A stretch of 64,000 bases of DNA from Arthrospira sp. PCC 9108 (GTDB taxonomy: Bacteria > Cyanobacteriota > Cyanobacteriia > Cyanobacteriales > Microcoleaceae): assembly GCA_016745315.1 (NCBI GenBank), contig CP066886.1, positions 6,076,501 to 6,140,500 on the forward strand, written 5' to 3'. The position numbers were made by a program, and so were the translations under genes. Under the pieces are notes generated by a model. That model was not told where the DNA came from. It saw nothing but the letters and a program-made list of their open reading frames with translations, and ran no database searches. Below are positions 51,513 through 61,458 of the stretch, in pieces (the first letter of the stretch is position 1; every line of letters begins with the position of its first letter).

Positions 51513-52722
51513 TTACTCTCCTGGTGATGGGGTATCAAATTGAACGGCAATTCCTTCGGCTCGCAATTCTTCAGCGAGAAGTTTAGCAGATTCGGCATCA
51601 CCTAAAGCCCCCATTTGAATTTTGACACCTGTTTTAAATCTGCGGATGTATGCATCAGGAACCACTTGGCGAACTGTTTCCAGCCTGGCCTCATTTTCGT
51701 AATCTGTTACCACATAATAAAATCCATCTTCAGCCCTCACAGGATTGGCATTAACTTGGGTGGGGGTAGGGGTATTAGCTGGGGTGGAAGCATTAGCTTG
51801 GGGAGTGGTTCCGCCTGCGGGTGCGGGTGCGGGTGCGGGTGCGGGTGCGGGTGCGGGTGCGGGTGCGACAGGTTGAGGTAAAAGTTCCTGGGATAAGTTA
51901 TTAAGTCCGGGACCAGTAGGAATGACTACGGAGGGAGATGGAGCGGGAGGAACTGTTGCGCCGCCATCTATTGGAGTTCCTTGGGGTGCAGTGGTAGGGA
52001 GGTTGGGATTAGGATTGATGGTACTGAGGGTATTAAGATCTAGCTCAACAAATTCCTGGGTAGCCAGGTTAGGAGATGTGGGTTCTACTGTGTTGGTATC
52101 TATTGGCTCAGAAGTAGGAGTCTGTGAATCCCTAAATAGGCGATTGAAGCCTAGTATTTGCAAGCCGGCACCACCTGTGACGACATAGCCTAAAATGGCA
52201 CTAGAAATAAACAGCAGCAGCATAGAGACCATCCCCAAGGGGGTAAATAATCTCTTAGTCCAACTTTTACTTTGTCGCTGTTTTCTATATTCGGCACGTT
52301 TTTCGATGCTGCTAATCAGTTTTTCGGTGGATTCTAGGTAGCCTAGGGGTGAGGTGGCGCTTGAGGTTTCGGCGGCAGAACCATTACCGTTGGCTGTTGT
52401 CTGGTTTTGGTTGTGGGGAACAATGGGAGCCGGCTCTGGTAATAGGACTGATTCCCACCCGGTGGGGGGCGCTGTGGTTCTGTTTGGGTAGGGGGTAATT
52501 CTGGAGTTATTGCGTTAGGAGCGATCGCCCCTGGAAATGATGGCGATTGGCTATTGGATGACTCCCTAGGCTGTTGATTATCGGATTGAGATTGCCGTCT
52601 ATATCGGCGATAGCGGGTTAGTTCCTGCTCTAGTTTTACGTCTAGGCTTTCCAAAACCGATTGGAGGACTGGTTGTAGTTGGGGGGGGAGGAGGTAGCTT
52701 GAATTTGAGAAGATTGGCTCAT
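51513..52722 (-). pseudogene. SPOR-domain membrane protein with two poly-C frame losses
   Basis: ATG 52722 starts MSQSSQIQATSSP; the frame is lost in C8 (52681-52688), which needs C9, then again in C6 (52464-52469), which needs C7. Read through, about 403 residues result: a SLDVKLEQELTRYRRYRR helix, a Pro/Gln-rich stretch, a YLESTEKLI helix, a membrane segment (MLLLFISSAILGYVV), a Pro-Ala repeat and a C-terminal SPOR domain (YYVVTDYENEARLE ... KIQMGALGDAESAKLLAEEL). SPOR domains bind denuded peptidoglycan at division sites. Both losses are in homopolymers, so read error is a strong possibility; the gene may be intact. Confidence 0.75.
51817..51864 (-). repeat. Eight tandem GCGGGT hexamers encoding Pro-Ala repeats
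   Basis: GCGGGT (plus strand) is repeated eight times without change, coding for (Pro-Ala)n in the linker before the SPOR domain. Changes in copy number would alter linker length without breaking the frame. Confidence 0.9.
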
Positions 52723-52755
52723 AACAAAATTCCTGGAAAATGGGGTTGATTTTAA

Positions 52756-53355
52756 TTGAACTTTGAATCCATTGATCAGATTATAAGTACCTTTGCTGAC
52801 CGGATTTTAACGCCGGAACAACAGCAGTTTCAGCTAGTGGTTAGCCATTGGCCTGATGTGGTCGGAAAATCAGCACAGGCTCATACTCGACCCATAACGA
52901 TTTACCGAAATATTTTGCAGGTGGCTACTTCTAGCGCTGCTTGGACTCAGGAGCTGACTTTCCAGCGTAAGCAAATTGTCCGACACCTAAATCAGTGGCT
53001 GTGTGATCCTTTGCATGATATCAAGTTTTCCACGGCTCAGTGGTCTCATGGGTCTTCTCTTTTGGCGGCGGGTGCTTTGACGGAAACGACAGATATTAAC
53101 CAACATCCCAGCACTATCCCTGTTAAGGGAGAATTTGGGACTATTGATCAGGTTATATCTGAGGATGTGGCTGCACCGAAAACGCCGATCGCTGCTTGGG
53201 AAATTTGGGCTAGTAAAATCCAAAGGCGATCGCAACATTGGCCCCTATGTCCTCAATGTCACTCCCCCACCCCTCCCGGTGAACTAGAACGCTGGTCTGT
53301 TTGTCACATTTGCTTTGCGGAACTGCTGACAGGTGATAAATGCCAGGACAAATAG
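52756..53355 (+). CDS. DciA-like (DUF721) protein
   Basis: A 199-residue protein starting at TTG 52756 (no ATG is available in frame). Residues 1-100 form the DUF721/DciA domain (VVSHWPDVVGKSAQAHTRPI, then LQVATSSAAWTQELTFQRKQ), known for loading the replicative helicase DnaB in bacteria without DnaC. A C-terminal CPQCHSPTPPGE ... CHIC motif is a probable zinc ribbon, as in other cyanobacterial members. Confidence 0.8.
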   Translation: MNFESIDQIISTFADRILTPEQQQFQLVVSHWPDVVGKSAQAHTRPITIYRNILQVATSSAAWTQELTFQRKQIVRHLNQWLCDPLHDIKFSTAQWSHGSSLLAAGALTETTDINQHPSTIPVKGEFGTIDQVISEDVAAPKTPIAAWEIWASKIQRRSQHWPLCPQCHSPTPPGELERWSVCHICFAELLTGDKCQDK

Positions 53356-53610
53356 GGGACTCAATCAATTAGCGTTGATCCCCAATTAGTTTTGATTACT
53401 TTAGACTTGATCCCCGATGCTTTACATTTCTTTAACAAACTAGCTAAGTTTGTATCTATATATAAAGAGAATATAAAACAATTATAAAATTTCCTGAACG
53501 ATAAAAACGGATTCTAAGGCATACTGGATAAGGGATGACGGATTCTAGGCAGGGATCAAGGATATACGAGAATATAGGTATTGGATCATTCTTTAGCGAG
53601 GAAGCCTGCT

Positions 53611-53892
53611 ATGGGAGCTTCAAACCTGTTAACGTCTGCTTGTCGTTGTTGTCAACACTACACTCCTGAGGGGAGACGTGGCGGGCTATGCCATCAACTC
53701 CACGTTCCGGTCCAGGGCAGTTGGAAAGCGTGTCCCCTAGCACTTCCCGTCTTTGCACCTTCTTGGGAAACGGTGGATACAGTAATTCATCTGAATCAAA
53801 CTCTCCCGACCCTACGAGAAGCAATGGTGGGAGACTTCCCAAATATAACTGCAACTCACCCAGAATTAGAAGCTTCAAGGGTTCAACCCTGA
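53611..53892 (+). CDS. Cysteine-rich conserved cyanobacterial protein (93 aa)
   Basis: From ATG 53611 a 93-residue protein with CRCCQHYTPEGRRGGLCHQL, VPVQGSWKACPL and a Trp/Glu-rich end. The five clustered Cys could bind metal or an iron-sulphur cluster. I know the type as conserved in cyanobacteria with no function. An in-frame ATG at 53581 is a less likely start. 53356-53610 upstream is AT-rich and shows no gene. Confidence 0.65.
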   Translation: MGASNLLTSACRCCQHYTPEGRRGGLCHQLHVPVQGSWKACPLALPVFAPSWETVDTVIHLNQTLPTLREAMVGDFPNITATHPELEASRVQP

Positions 53893-53921
53893 GAAGCGAT
53901 CGCTGTTTAGCGCGAAGGCGG

Positions 53922-54755
53922 TCAAGGAAGCCAGGGATACTGACGAAAATCTGGTTTTCGTTTTTCCAAAAAAGCCTGTTTTCCCTCTGCCCCTTCCTCG
54001 GTCATATAATACAACAAAGTGGCATTCCCTGCCAACTCCTGTAACCCCGCCTGACCATCACAGTCAGCATTGAAAGCGGATTTCAAACAGCGAATAGCGA
54101 TCGGGCTTTTTTCCAGAATCTCCAACGCCCATGTTATCCCTTCAGTCTCAAGCTGATCAACGGGAACGACACAGTTAACTAAACCCATATCTAAGGCTTG
54201 TTGGGAATTATACTGCCGACAGAGGAACCAAATTTCCCGTGCCTTTTTCTGACCGACAACACGAGCCATATAACTGGCTCCAAAGCCGCCGTCAAAACTG
54301 CCAACTTTTGGCCCAGTTTGACCAAAAATGGCGTTATCAGCGGCTATAGTTAAATCACAAATGAGATGGAGAACATGACCACCGCCGATCGCATAACCTG
54401 CTACCAGGGCGATCACAACTTTAGGCATTGATCTAATTAGGCGTTGAAGATCGAGAACGTTGAGACGGGGGACACCGATATCATCAATATAACCAGCTTC
54501 ACCGCGCACACTCTGATCGCCGCCGGAACAAAAGGCATATTTGCCATCTGTATGGGGACCAGCCCCGGTAAACAGAACTACACCGATCGCCTGATCTTCT
54601 CTGGCATCTGTAAAAGCATCATACAGTTCAAATACGGTTTTCGGGCGAAAGGCATTACGCTTATCAGGGCGGTTAATGGTAATTTTGGCGATTCCGTCCG
54701 CCTTACAATAGAGAATATCTTGGTAAGTTTTAGCGGTCTGCCATTGAATGGACAT
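53922..54755 (-). CDS. menB: 1,4-dihydroxy-2-naphthoyl-CoA synthase
   Basis: A 277-residue crotonase-fold enzyme that closes the naphthoquinone ring in phylloquinone (vitamin K1) synthesis for photosystem I. Features: TGAGPHTDGKYAFCSGGDQS, the oxyanion-hole GYAIGGGHVLHLICDLTIAA, and GPKVGSFDGGFGASYMARVV, typical of MenB rather than other crotonases. Normal length. Confidence 0.95.
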   Translation of the reverse strand: MSIQWQTAKTYQDILYCKADGIAKITINRPDKRNAFRPKTVFELYDAFTDAREDQAIGVVLFTGAGPHTDGKYAFCSGGDQSVRGEAGYIDDIGVPRLNVLDLQRLIRSMPKVVIALVAGYAIGGGHVLHLICDLTIAADNAIFGQTGPKVGSFDGGFGASYMARVVGQKKAREIWFLCRQYNSQQALDMGLVNCVVPVDQLETEGITWALEILEKSPIAIRCLKSAFNADCDGQAGLQELAGNATLLYYMTEEGAEGKQAFLEKRKPDFRQYPWLP

Positions 54756-54842
54756 TGCTTTGCTAAGGTCGCTTTGGTATTTGAGCCTGAAATACTATTG
54801 TATCTCAAACGGGCTTTTTTTTAGCGAAAACTTATGCTGTTG

Positions 54843-55868
54843 CTAGTCCAAACCAATTAGTTGTCGATTTCCAGGGACGACCTCCCCGATTGTATAACTA
54901 GGGATATCCTGGGATTGAAAGAATGCGATCGCCTCTGAGGCGTGATCGGGTGGTACAAAAACGACAAAGCCAATACCCATATTAAAAGTTTCCCACATAG
55001 CACTTTGGGGAACATCTCCCAAGTCAGCTAACCAGGTAAAAATGGGGGGAACCGGCCAACTGTGGGGAGTGATGCGAATAGCAGCATTTTCAGGAAGAGA
55101 TCGGGGCAAATTTTCCGGTAGTCCTCCGCCAGTAATATGAGCCATACCATGAATAGGTAAACCCTGAGCAATAGCATTAAGAATAGGTTTGACATAAATG
55201 CGGGTGGGAGTCAAACAGACCTGGCCAACAGTTTGACCATCAAATTGAGTAGGGCGGTGGTTCCAATCAATGTGGCGATCGGCGATAATCTTACGGACGA
55301 GACTAAAGCCATTACTGTGGAGACCACTACTGGCTAAAGCGATCGCCACATCTGCGATCTTAACCTGACTACCATCAAGTAACTGTTGCTTTTCGACAAT
55401 ACCGACACAAAAGCCAGCCACGTCATACTCACCGGGTTGATAGAAACCCGGCATTTCAGCGGTTTCTCCCCCCAATAAAGCACATCCAGCTTGTTGACAA
55501 CCGGTAGCTATTCCGGTGACCACCTGGGTTAATTGTTCTGGTTCTAGTTTTCCGGTAGCCAGATAATCGAGAAAAAACAGAGGGGCTGCACCACAGGTCA
55601 AGACATCATTAACACACATAGCCACCAAATCAATACCGATAGTATCGTGGCGGTCAACAGCATGAGCGATCTTTAGCTTCGTACCGACACCATCAGTACC
55701 AGATACCAGGACGGGTTGACGGTAGCCTGTGGGTAACTCAAAGCACCCGCCAAAACCCCCTAAACCACCCAAGACTTCTGGGCGATAAGTTCCTTGTAGC
55801 AGATCGCGGATACGGTTAACAAAATCCCGACCCGCTACCACGTCAACACCAGCTTCTCGATAATCCAT
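54843..55868 (-). CDS. purM: Phosphoribosylformylglycinamidine cyclo-ligase
   Basis: Makes aminoimidazole ribonucleotide from FGAM with ATP, the fifth step of purine synthesis. 341 residues; starts MDYREAGVDVVAG. SGTDGVGTKLKIA, MCVNDVLTCGAAPLFFLDYL and GGETAEMPGFY are the AIR synthetase motifs. Normal length. It reads toward menB, with 87 bp between. Confidence 0.96.
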   Translation of the reverse strand: MDYREAGVDVVAGRDFVNRIRDLLQGTYRPEVLGGLGGFGGCFELPTGYRQPVLVSGTDGVGTKLKIAHAVDRHDTIGIDLVAMCVNDVLTCGAAPLFFLDYLATGKLEPEQLTQVVTGIATGCQQAGCALLGGETAEMPGFYQPGEYDVAGFCVGIVEKQQLLDGSQVKIADVAIALASSGLHSNGFSLVRKIIADRHIDWNHRPTQFDGQTVGQVCLTPTRIYVKPILNAIAQGLPIHGMAHITGGGLPENLPRSLPENAAIRITPHSWPVPPIFTWLADLGDVPQSAMWETFNMGIGFVVFVPPDHASEAIAFFQSQDIPSYTIGEVVPGNRQLIGLD

Positions 55869-56218
55869 AATTGATTTTTGTTTTGTGTGTTCAGGCTTGG
55901 CCCCGTAACTCTCTGATAAGGCTTATAAGAAACTTTAATACTTTTTGCAACCACTGACTATTGGGTAAGTAGAAATTACCCCAAGTCTTGATGACCGGGA
56001 ATTTGGGCCGGAACCAAACTGTCCAGTTTGTCAGTCCGACGGCAAACTATGCCCCCAGACTAGATCCCCAAATAGAAAAGTTCGTGCTAGTGTGTTGCAG
56101 TTCCTTCAACCCAAGCGAACAGGAAATTGAGTAGCGATGACTATGGGGGTGTAATAGCCTGCCATGTAGGGTCTAAGTCAATTTCAGTTCAAACGTGGTT
56201 GTTTCATATAGAAGATTT
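55869..56218. promoter_or_regulatory. Intergenic region between purM and rlpA
   Basis: A 350-bp region upstream of both divergent genes. CATATAGA shortly before the rlpA start could be a -10 box. I see no riboswitch-like structure or repeats. Confidence 0.3.
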
Positions 56219-57166
56219 ATGAACGCAAAACTTTGGAGTGGTCTAGTTTCTTTACTGGTTCTATCAGTTTGCGCGCCAGCTTATGCTGAAAGTGAATGCG
56301 ATCGCCTTTTATGTCCAGAAAGTGATGGGAGAAGCCATGTTGAGCAATTAGCCCGGTCACAGGGGAATATCACCCAAATTGAAAGCCATGAATTAGACGA
56401 AAAACAAGCTGCAACCCTCTTCGTTCGTAATATCCCCGTCCTCACCTTTGTTCAAAACCCCTCAGAAACGACAGCCCGCCCCATCAACTATCAATCTGTC
56501 AATGTAGCTGAGAGTTCAACTGGTAATTTAATAGTGGCTTACCTCACACAAGCCAGCGATCCAGTCGCTAGAGCCAATAATGTCGCGGTCAAAATTAATC
56601 AGATCAGTCGAGACAATATTGATGCAGATACCATCAGAGTCCGATGGAATGATCAGGAAAAAAATTATGTGATCCAAGTAGGTGAGGAAAAATTAGTAGC
56701 CATTGATGGTAATACTATCCTCCCCGACAATACCCGTGATCTGGCTACAGATGCACTACAAGCTACTAACCGCCTGCGGAGACAGGTAGGTAATGCGCCA
56801 CCCCTCAGCGAGATTGAAGGAAGACCAGAGCCAGAAGTGACTACAGTAGCTGTACGTTCGGTGGCTAATCGTCTCCAGGGTTGGGCTTCTTGGTATGGTC
56901 CTGGTTTTCATGGGAACCGCACGGCTAATGGTGAACGCTACAACCAAGATGCTATGACGGCGGCTCACCGTTATTTACCTTTTGGTACAGAAGTCCGTGT
57001 TACCAATCAGCATAACGGTCGTTCTGTGGTGGTGAGAATTAATGACCGAGGCCCATTTATCGGAGGTCGGATTATTGACTTGTCTGCTGGAGCTGCACAG
57101 GCGATCGGTATGATTAGCAGTGGGGTGGCTCCGGTAACAGTGGAGGTGATCACGCCAGCTAATTAA
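56219..57166 (+). CDS. rlpA: RlpA-like septal ring protein
   Basis: A 315-residue exported protein. ATG 56219 gives a signal peptide (LWSGLVSLLVLSVCAPAYAE); the longer frame from GTG 56195 would spoil it. The C-terminal double-psi beta-barrel has WASWYGPGFHGNRTANGERY, HRYLPFGTEVRVTN and RINDRGPF with the catalytic-type Asp and Glu. RlpA proteins cleave naked glycan strands and act at the septum. The N-terminal half is a cyanobacterial extension without known domain. Confidence 0.88.
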   Translation: MNAKLWSGLVSLLVLSVCAPAYAESECDRLLCPESDGRSHVEQLARSQGNITQIESHELDEKQAATLFVRNIPVLTFVQNPSETTARPINYQSVNVAESSTGNLIVAYLTQASDPVARANNVAVKINQISRDNIDADTIRVRWNDQEKNYVIQVGEEKLVAIDGNTILPDNTRDLATDALQATNRLRRQVGNAPPLSEIEGRPEPEVTTVAVRSVANRLQGWASWYGPGFHGNRTANGERYNQDAMTAAHRYLPFGTEVRVTNQHNGRSVVVRINDRGPFIGGRIIDLSAGAAQAIGMISSGVAPVTVEVITPAN

Positions 57167-57244
57167 GGTCGATGGTGCTGTTCCCTATACAATGAAGGGA
57201 ATGATTGATACTAGGGTGCAATTATTGCGCCCAAAACTACTTTT

Positions 57245-58819
57245 ATGCGCCTGTTTACAACTGTTGCGGCTTGGCGATCTTATTCCCAAGCCTGCCATAA
57301 TCGGCAAATAGGTTTAGTCCCCACTATGGGGGGTTTACATTCAGGACATTTGAGCTTAATTCGTCAGGCTCGTAATGGATCTGATGTGGTGGTGGTTAGC
57401 ATCTTTGTTAACCCCCTACAATTTGGACCTAGGGAAGATTTCCAAAAGTACCCCCGTAATTTGGAGGCGGATTTAGCACTGTGTCGGGAAAATGGGGCTG
57501 ATGTGGTATTTGCTCCGTCGGTTGAGGAGATTTATGGCTCTGAGGAGACGGGAAACACAGAAACTGGCTTATCTCAACAAACTTGTGTGATTGTCCCTGA
57601 CTCGCTCACGTCCCGTTTGTGTGGCGCATCCCGTCCTGGACATTTTCAGGGGGTGACAACTATTGTGGCTAAATTGTTTAATTTGATTCAGCCGAACCGC
57701 GCCTATTTTGGCCAGAAAGATGCTCAACAAGTGGCGGTCATTAGGCGCATGGTGGCGGATTTGAATTGGCCGATTGAGATGGTGGCCTGTCCGATTATTC
57801 GAGAGGCTTCGGGACTGGCTTATAGTTCCCGTAATCAGTATTTGACACGGGAACAGAAACAGCAAGCTACAGTTTTATATAAGGCTTTACAGGCGGCGAG
57901 ACGGCGCTACGGTGAGGGAGTGCGATCGCGATTAGGTCTGTTACAGGCGGCGCAAGAAATTCTGGCGAGAGTGCCGGCGGTGAAGCTAGAATATTTGGAA
58001 CTGGTTGCGCCGGATACTTTAGTTCAATTGGAAACTGTTGAGGAAATAGGACTTTTGGCGATCGCCGCATCGGTGGGAAATACTCGTTTAATTGATAATA
58101 TCATGCTCAATACTCGCCAGCCTATTGTGGCGATAGATGGCCCGGCCGGAGCGGGGAAGTCTACTGTTACCCGTCATATTGCACAACTGTTAAATTTGAT
58201 GTACCTTGATACGGGAGCAATGTATCGCGCTATTACCTGGAAGGTGCTTGAGTCTCAAATATCTGTGGATGATGAACCGGCGATCGCTGAGTTGGTTAGT
58301 GGTTCACGGATTGAGTTGATTCCTGATCAAGATCAAATTAGGGTTTTGATAGATGGGTCTGATGTGACTGAGGCGATCCGTACCCAGGAAGTTACCCGCA
58401 ATGTATCGGCGATCGCGGCTCAGGTAGCAGTCCGTCGTGGTCTTGTTAAACAACAACAGCAGTTAGGTCGTCGGGGCGGTTTGGTGGCGGAAGGACGCGA
58501 TATTGGCACTCATGTTTTCCCCGATGCTGAGTTGAAAATTTTTCTGACTGCTTCTGTGGAAGAACGAGCCAAGCGTCGCTATCTGGAATTACAACAGAAG
58601 GGTGATTTAAATACCAGTTTAGAAGAGATTAAACGGGATATCATCCGACGGGATGAATTAGATAGTAACCGAACTATTGCTCCACTGCGAAAGGCGGTTG
58701 ATGCGATCGAACTTAGTACCGATGGACTCAGTATTGAGCAAGTTACTAATGAAATTGTTAGATTATATAAAGAACATCTGAAAAATCATGATGCTCTTGA
58801 CCCTAGGTTAGGGGTTTAA
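57245..58819 (+). CDS. panC/cmk: Bifunctional pantothenate synthetase/cytidylate kinase
   Basis: A 524-residue fusion typical of cyanobacteria. Residues 1-280 are PanC (PTMGGLHSGHLSLI, QKDAQQ, RNQYLT), joining pantoate and beta-alanine. From about residue 295 CMP kinase follows: IDGPAGAGKSTVTRHIA, YLDTGAMYRAITW and VAEGRDIGTHVFPDAELKIF. Both halves have complete active sites. Confidence 0.95.
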   Translation: MRLFTTVAAWRSYSQACHNRQIGLVPTMGGLHSGHLSLIRQARNGSDVVVVSIFVNPLQFGPREDFQKYPRNLEADLALCRENGADVVFAPSVEEIYGSEETGNTETGLSQQTCVIVPDSLTSRLCGASRPGHFQGVTTIVAKLFNLIQPNRAYFGQKDAQQVAVIRRMVADLNWPIEMVACPIIREASGLAYSSRNQYLTREQKQQATVLYKALQAARRRYGEGVRSRLGLLQAAQEILARVPAVKLEYLELVAPDTLVQLETVEEIGLLAIAASVGNTRLIDNIMLNTRQPIVAIDGPAGAGKSTVTRHIAQLLNLMYLDTGAMYRAITWKVLESQISVDDEPAIAELVSGSRIELIPDQDQIRVLIDGSDVTEAIRTQEVTRNVSAIAAQVAVRRGLVKQQQQLGRRGGLVAEGRDIGTHVFPDAELKIFLTASVEERAKRRYLELQQKGDLNTSLEEIKRDIIRRDELDSNRTIAPLRKAVDAIELSTDGLSIEQVTNEIVRLYKEHLKNHDALDPRLGV

Positions 58820-58997
58820 AGGAAAGCTAGGATAGAGATACTGTCTCAGTTCTTGAACTTATCTAAATTCCGGTGAATTAGCTGGGATTAGGTAGGGTAA
58901 GCTGTCCTCATCTAGGGTAATTGTATATCAATTGCCCCAATAATAACTAGCTAGTAAAAATCAACATAAAATTTAATTGGTGTGAAGGAGATATGAC

Positions 58998-60053
58998 GTG
59001 GTTCAGCCTTACTACAGAGTATATCGCCGCCAACAAAGAGTTTTAACTCTAGCAATATTGGCAGCATTAAGTAGTTTTGTTATGGGTGTAGCTTTACCTT
59101 GGACTTTACATATAGACCGCCAAGCGAAAGTTACATATCAGCCTCCAATAAGCCAACAAGTAGTGGCTCAGAGACAGACACAAAGGGAGGTAGAAACCTC
59201 TAATAATCCCACAGAACAACCTTCCCCAAATGTAGGAATTCCATCGATAAAACTGGCTATAACTCAAAGGTTACAATCAACACAACAAGCCTTGAGGGAG
59301 TTACAAGATGAACGCTTTAATTTTTCGGTTCCTCAACGATTTCAAGGAACTACTATAAAAGAGGTGAATTTGCCACCAGACCGGAAAGTGATTGCTCTGA
59401 CTTTTGATGATGGTCCTTGGCCGCGAACGACGGAACAGGTTTTAGATATTCTCAGAAGAAATAATATTAAGGCGACGTTTTTCTTGATTGGGGCGGCTTT
59501 GAATAATAACAAGGAGATTGCGAAAAAAGTAGCAGATGAAGGTCATGCGTTAGCTAATCATACCTGGAACCACCGTTATCATAAGGTAAGTCAGGCGGAA
59601 GCGGCGAAGGAGATTAATAGTACGGGGGATTTAATTGAGGAGGTGACGGGGACTAAAACGGCTCTATTTCGACCGCCAGGGGGGGTAATGACTAATGGTT
59701 TGGTTCAGTATGTTCATAGCCAAAATCACGCTAATATTATGTGGTCTGTGGACTCAGCAGATTGGCGATCGGGTAGGGATGCGATCGCTCGTAATGTTTT
59801 AACTCAAGCGAAATCGGGTGGTATTGTGCTGATGCACGATGGAGGTGGGAACCGTGCGCCTACAGTAGCGGCTCTTCCGAGAATTATTGCGGAGTTGAAA
59901 AGGCAGGGTTATGAGTTTGTAACAGTGCCAGAACTGTTGGAAATGGCGGATGAGTACATGAGTGATGAAGATATCGCCAGCCAGGAACAAAGGGCTAGAG
60001 AAATGTCAGAAAGGGATGAAATGCCGATGTATGAATCCCCTTTACCTTATTAA
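58998..60053 (+). CDS. Polysaccharide deacetylase (NodB domain), membrane-anchored
   Basis: A 351-residue protein. GTG 58998 is chosen because AAGGAG lies seven bases before it; the nearby ATG is in another frame. It has an N-terminal membrane segment (LAILAALSSFVMGVALPW), a linker, then the NodB domain: ALTFDDGPWPRT with the metal Asp, NHTWNHRYH with the two His, FRPPGGV, and VLMHDGG. It removes acetyl groups from peptidoglycan or exopolysaccharide outside the cell. Confidence 0.9.
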   Translation: MVQPYYRVYRRQQRVLTLAILAALSSFVMGVALPWTLHIDRQAKVTYQPPISQQVVAQRQTQREVETSNNPTEQPSPNVGIPSIKLAITQRLQSTQQALRELQDERFNFSVPQRFQGTTIKEVNLPPDRKVIALTFDDGPWPRTTEQVLDILRRNNIKATFFLIGAALNNNKEIAKKVADEGHALANHTWNHRYHKVSQAEAAKEINSTGDLIEEVTGTKTALFRPPGGVMTNGLVQYVHSQNHANIMWSVDSADWRSGRDAIARNVLTQAKSGGIVLMHDGGGNRAPTVAALPRIIAELKRQGYEFVTVPELLEMADEYMSDEDIASQEQRAREMSERDEMPMYESPLPY

Positions 60054-60094
60054 ATATCCTGATGAATATTGCCGAAGATGGAAATAATTAAACA

Positions 60095-60556
60095 ATGAAC
60101 CTGTATTCTTTACCAACTCAGTCAGATTTTGCCATTTCCCTAGGGCCGTTGTCCTTGGAAGATGTTTATAATCTGGTGGACGATCCGGCCAATGGTGCGA
60201 TCGTGGTAATGAGTGGCATGGTTCGCAATCAAACGGACGGCAAACCGGTTAAGTCCTTGGAATATCAAGCCTATCAGCCCATGGCGCTGCGGGTGTTCCA
60301 GGAAATTGCCGAACAGATTAAAACTCAATGGCCTGATGTAACGCGGGTGGTCATACAGCACCGGATCGGACATCTACAAATTGGGGATATTAGTGTATTG
60401 GTGGCGGTAGGTTGTCCTCACCGCCGAGAGGCTTTTGAGGCTTGCCAGTATGCCATTGATACCCTAAAGCATAACGCCCCGATTTGGAAAAAGGAACATT
60501 GGGTTGACGGATCTAGTAGTTGGGTTAGTATTGGCTTATGTGAAGCTACCTGCTAA
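60095..60556 (+). CDS. moaE: Molybdopterin synthase catalytic subunit
   Basis: A 153-residue MoaE, the large subunit that uses the thiocarboxylate of MoaD to make molybdopterin. GAIVVMSGMVRNQTDGKPV, the LEYQAY motif, HRIGHLQIGDISVLVAV, and PIWKKEHWVDG with the catalytic Lys are present. Normal length. moaD is not in the window. Confidence 0.93.
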   Translation: MNLYSLPTQSDFAISLGPLSLEDVYNLVDDPANGAIVVMSGMVRNQTDGKPVKSLEYQAYQPMALRVFQEIAEQIKTQWPDVTRVVIQHRIGHLQIGDISVLVAVGCPHRREAFEACQYAIDTLKHNAPIWKKEHWVDGSSSWVSIGLCEATC

Positions 60557-60635
60557 CCAGATGAACATTAGGAACTTAATCGGTTCATGCCGCGTCAAAG
60601 ACCAACAGCCTGCCCCAATACGCAAATTTGAAACT

Positions 60636-61295
60636 ATGATGAGTCAATTTGTACCCCTATCCTGGTCTTCCGGGTCGGCAACGACTCCCGAAGTGCAATT
60701 ATCTCCTGAAAAGCTGTCGAACTATGATCTAGTTCTACGATGTCAGGAAGGGTTGCAGCCAGACCGTCTTGCCTTTACGGAACTATTACGCCGATATCAG
60801 TCCCATGTGGATAAGATTCTGTTTCACCTAGCGCCTGATTGGCAAGATAGGGCGGATTTAGCACAAGAAATATGGATTCGAGTTTACCGCAATATTAAGC
60901 GACTACAGGAACCGGCTAAGTTCCAAGGGTGGTTAAGCCGGATTGCGACTAATTTATTTTATGATGAACTGCGGAAACGGAAACGGGTGAGACCGGCTTT
61001 GTCTCTGGATGCTCCTCGCACTGTTGATGATGGCGAGATGGAATGGGAATTGCCGGCGGATCGTCCGGGTCCAGATGAGGATTTAGCGACTAGAGAGTTT
61101 TATGATCACCTACAAGAGGCGATCGCTGATTTGCCGGAGGTGTTCCGCACTACTATTGTGCTGCGGGAAATTCAAGGCCTAGCTTATGAGGAAATTGCGG
61201 AAATTACGGGAGTTTCTTTAGGAACTGTTAAGTCTCGTATTGCTAGGGCGCGTCAGCGGTTACAATCTCAACTACAACCTTATCTAAATGATTAG
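60636..61295 (+). CDS. sigG: ECF-type sigma factor, SigG-like
   Basis: A 219-residue sigma-70 family factor. The start at ATG 60636 avoids the long overlap with moaE that the open frame would allow. Region 2 (LLRRYQSHVDKILFHLAPDW, DLAQEIWIRVYR, FQGWLSRIATNLFYDELRKR) and region 4 (IADLPEVFRTTIVLREIQGL, GTVKSRIARARQRL) are complete and region 3 is absent. It resembles cyanobacterial SigG, an envelope-stress sigma factor, and is followed by a probable anti-sigma gene. Confidence 0.88.
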   Translation: MMSQFVPLSWSSGSATTPEVQLSPEKLSNYDLVLRCQEGLQPDRLAFTELLRRYQSHVDKILFHLAPDWQDRADLAQEIWIRVYRNIKRLQEPAKFQGWLSRIATNLFYDELRKRKRVRPALSLDAPRTVDDGEMEWELPADRPGPDEDLATREFYDHLQEAIADLPEVFRTTIVLREIQGLAYEEIAEITGVSLGTVKSRIARARQRLQSQLQPYLND

Positions 61296-61458
61296 TTGAG
61301 ATCATGACTAATTCCGTTTGGAGGGAATATAATAGGAAGTTAATGGTCAGAAACCGGCGGTCTGTTGATTTTTGTGGCTCTACATTTTCTCCCCGATTTA
61401 ATTCAAAAAGGTTAGACCGTTGGTTTCGATTTTTGCTTGCGTTTTAGGGGGTGTCCCA

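Noticed and set aside
51615..52188. Rightward frames opposite the SPOR gene, with Cys-Gly repeats
   Set aside because: The repeats are the antisense of the Pro-Ala hexamers; the SPOR domain on the other strand explains the region.
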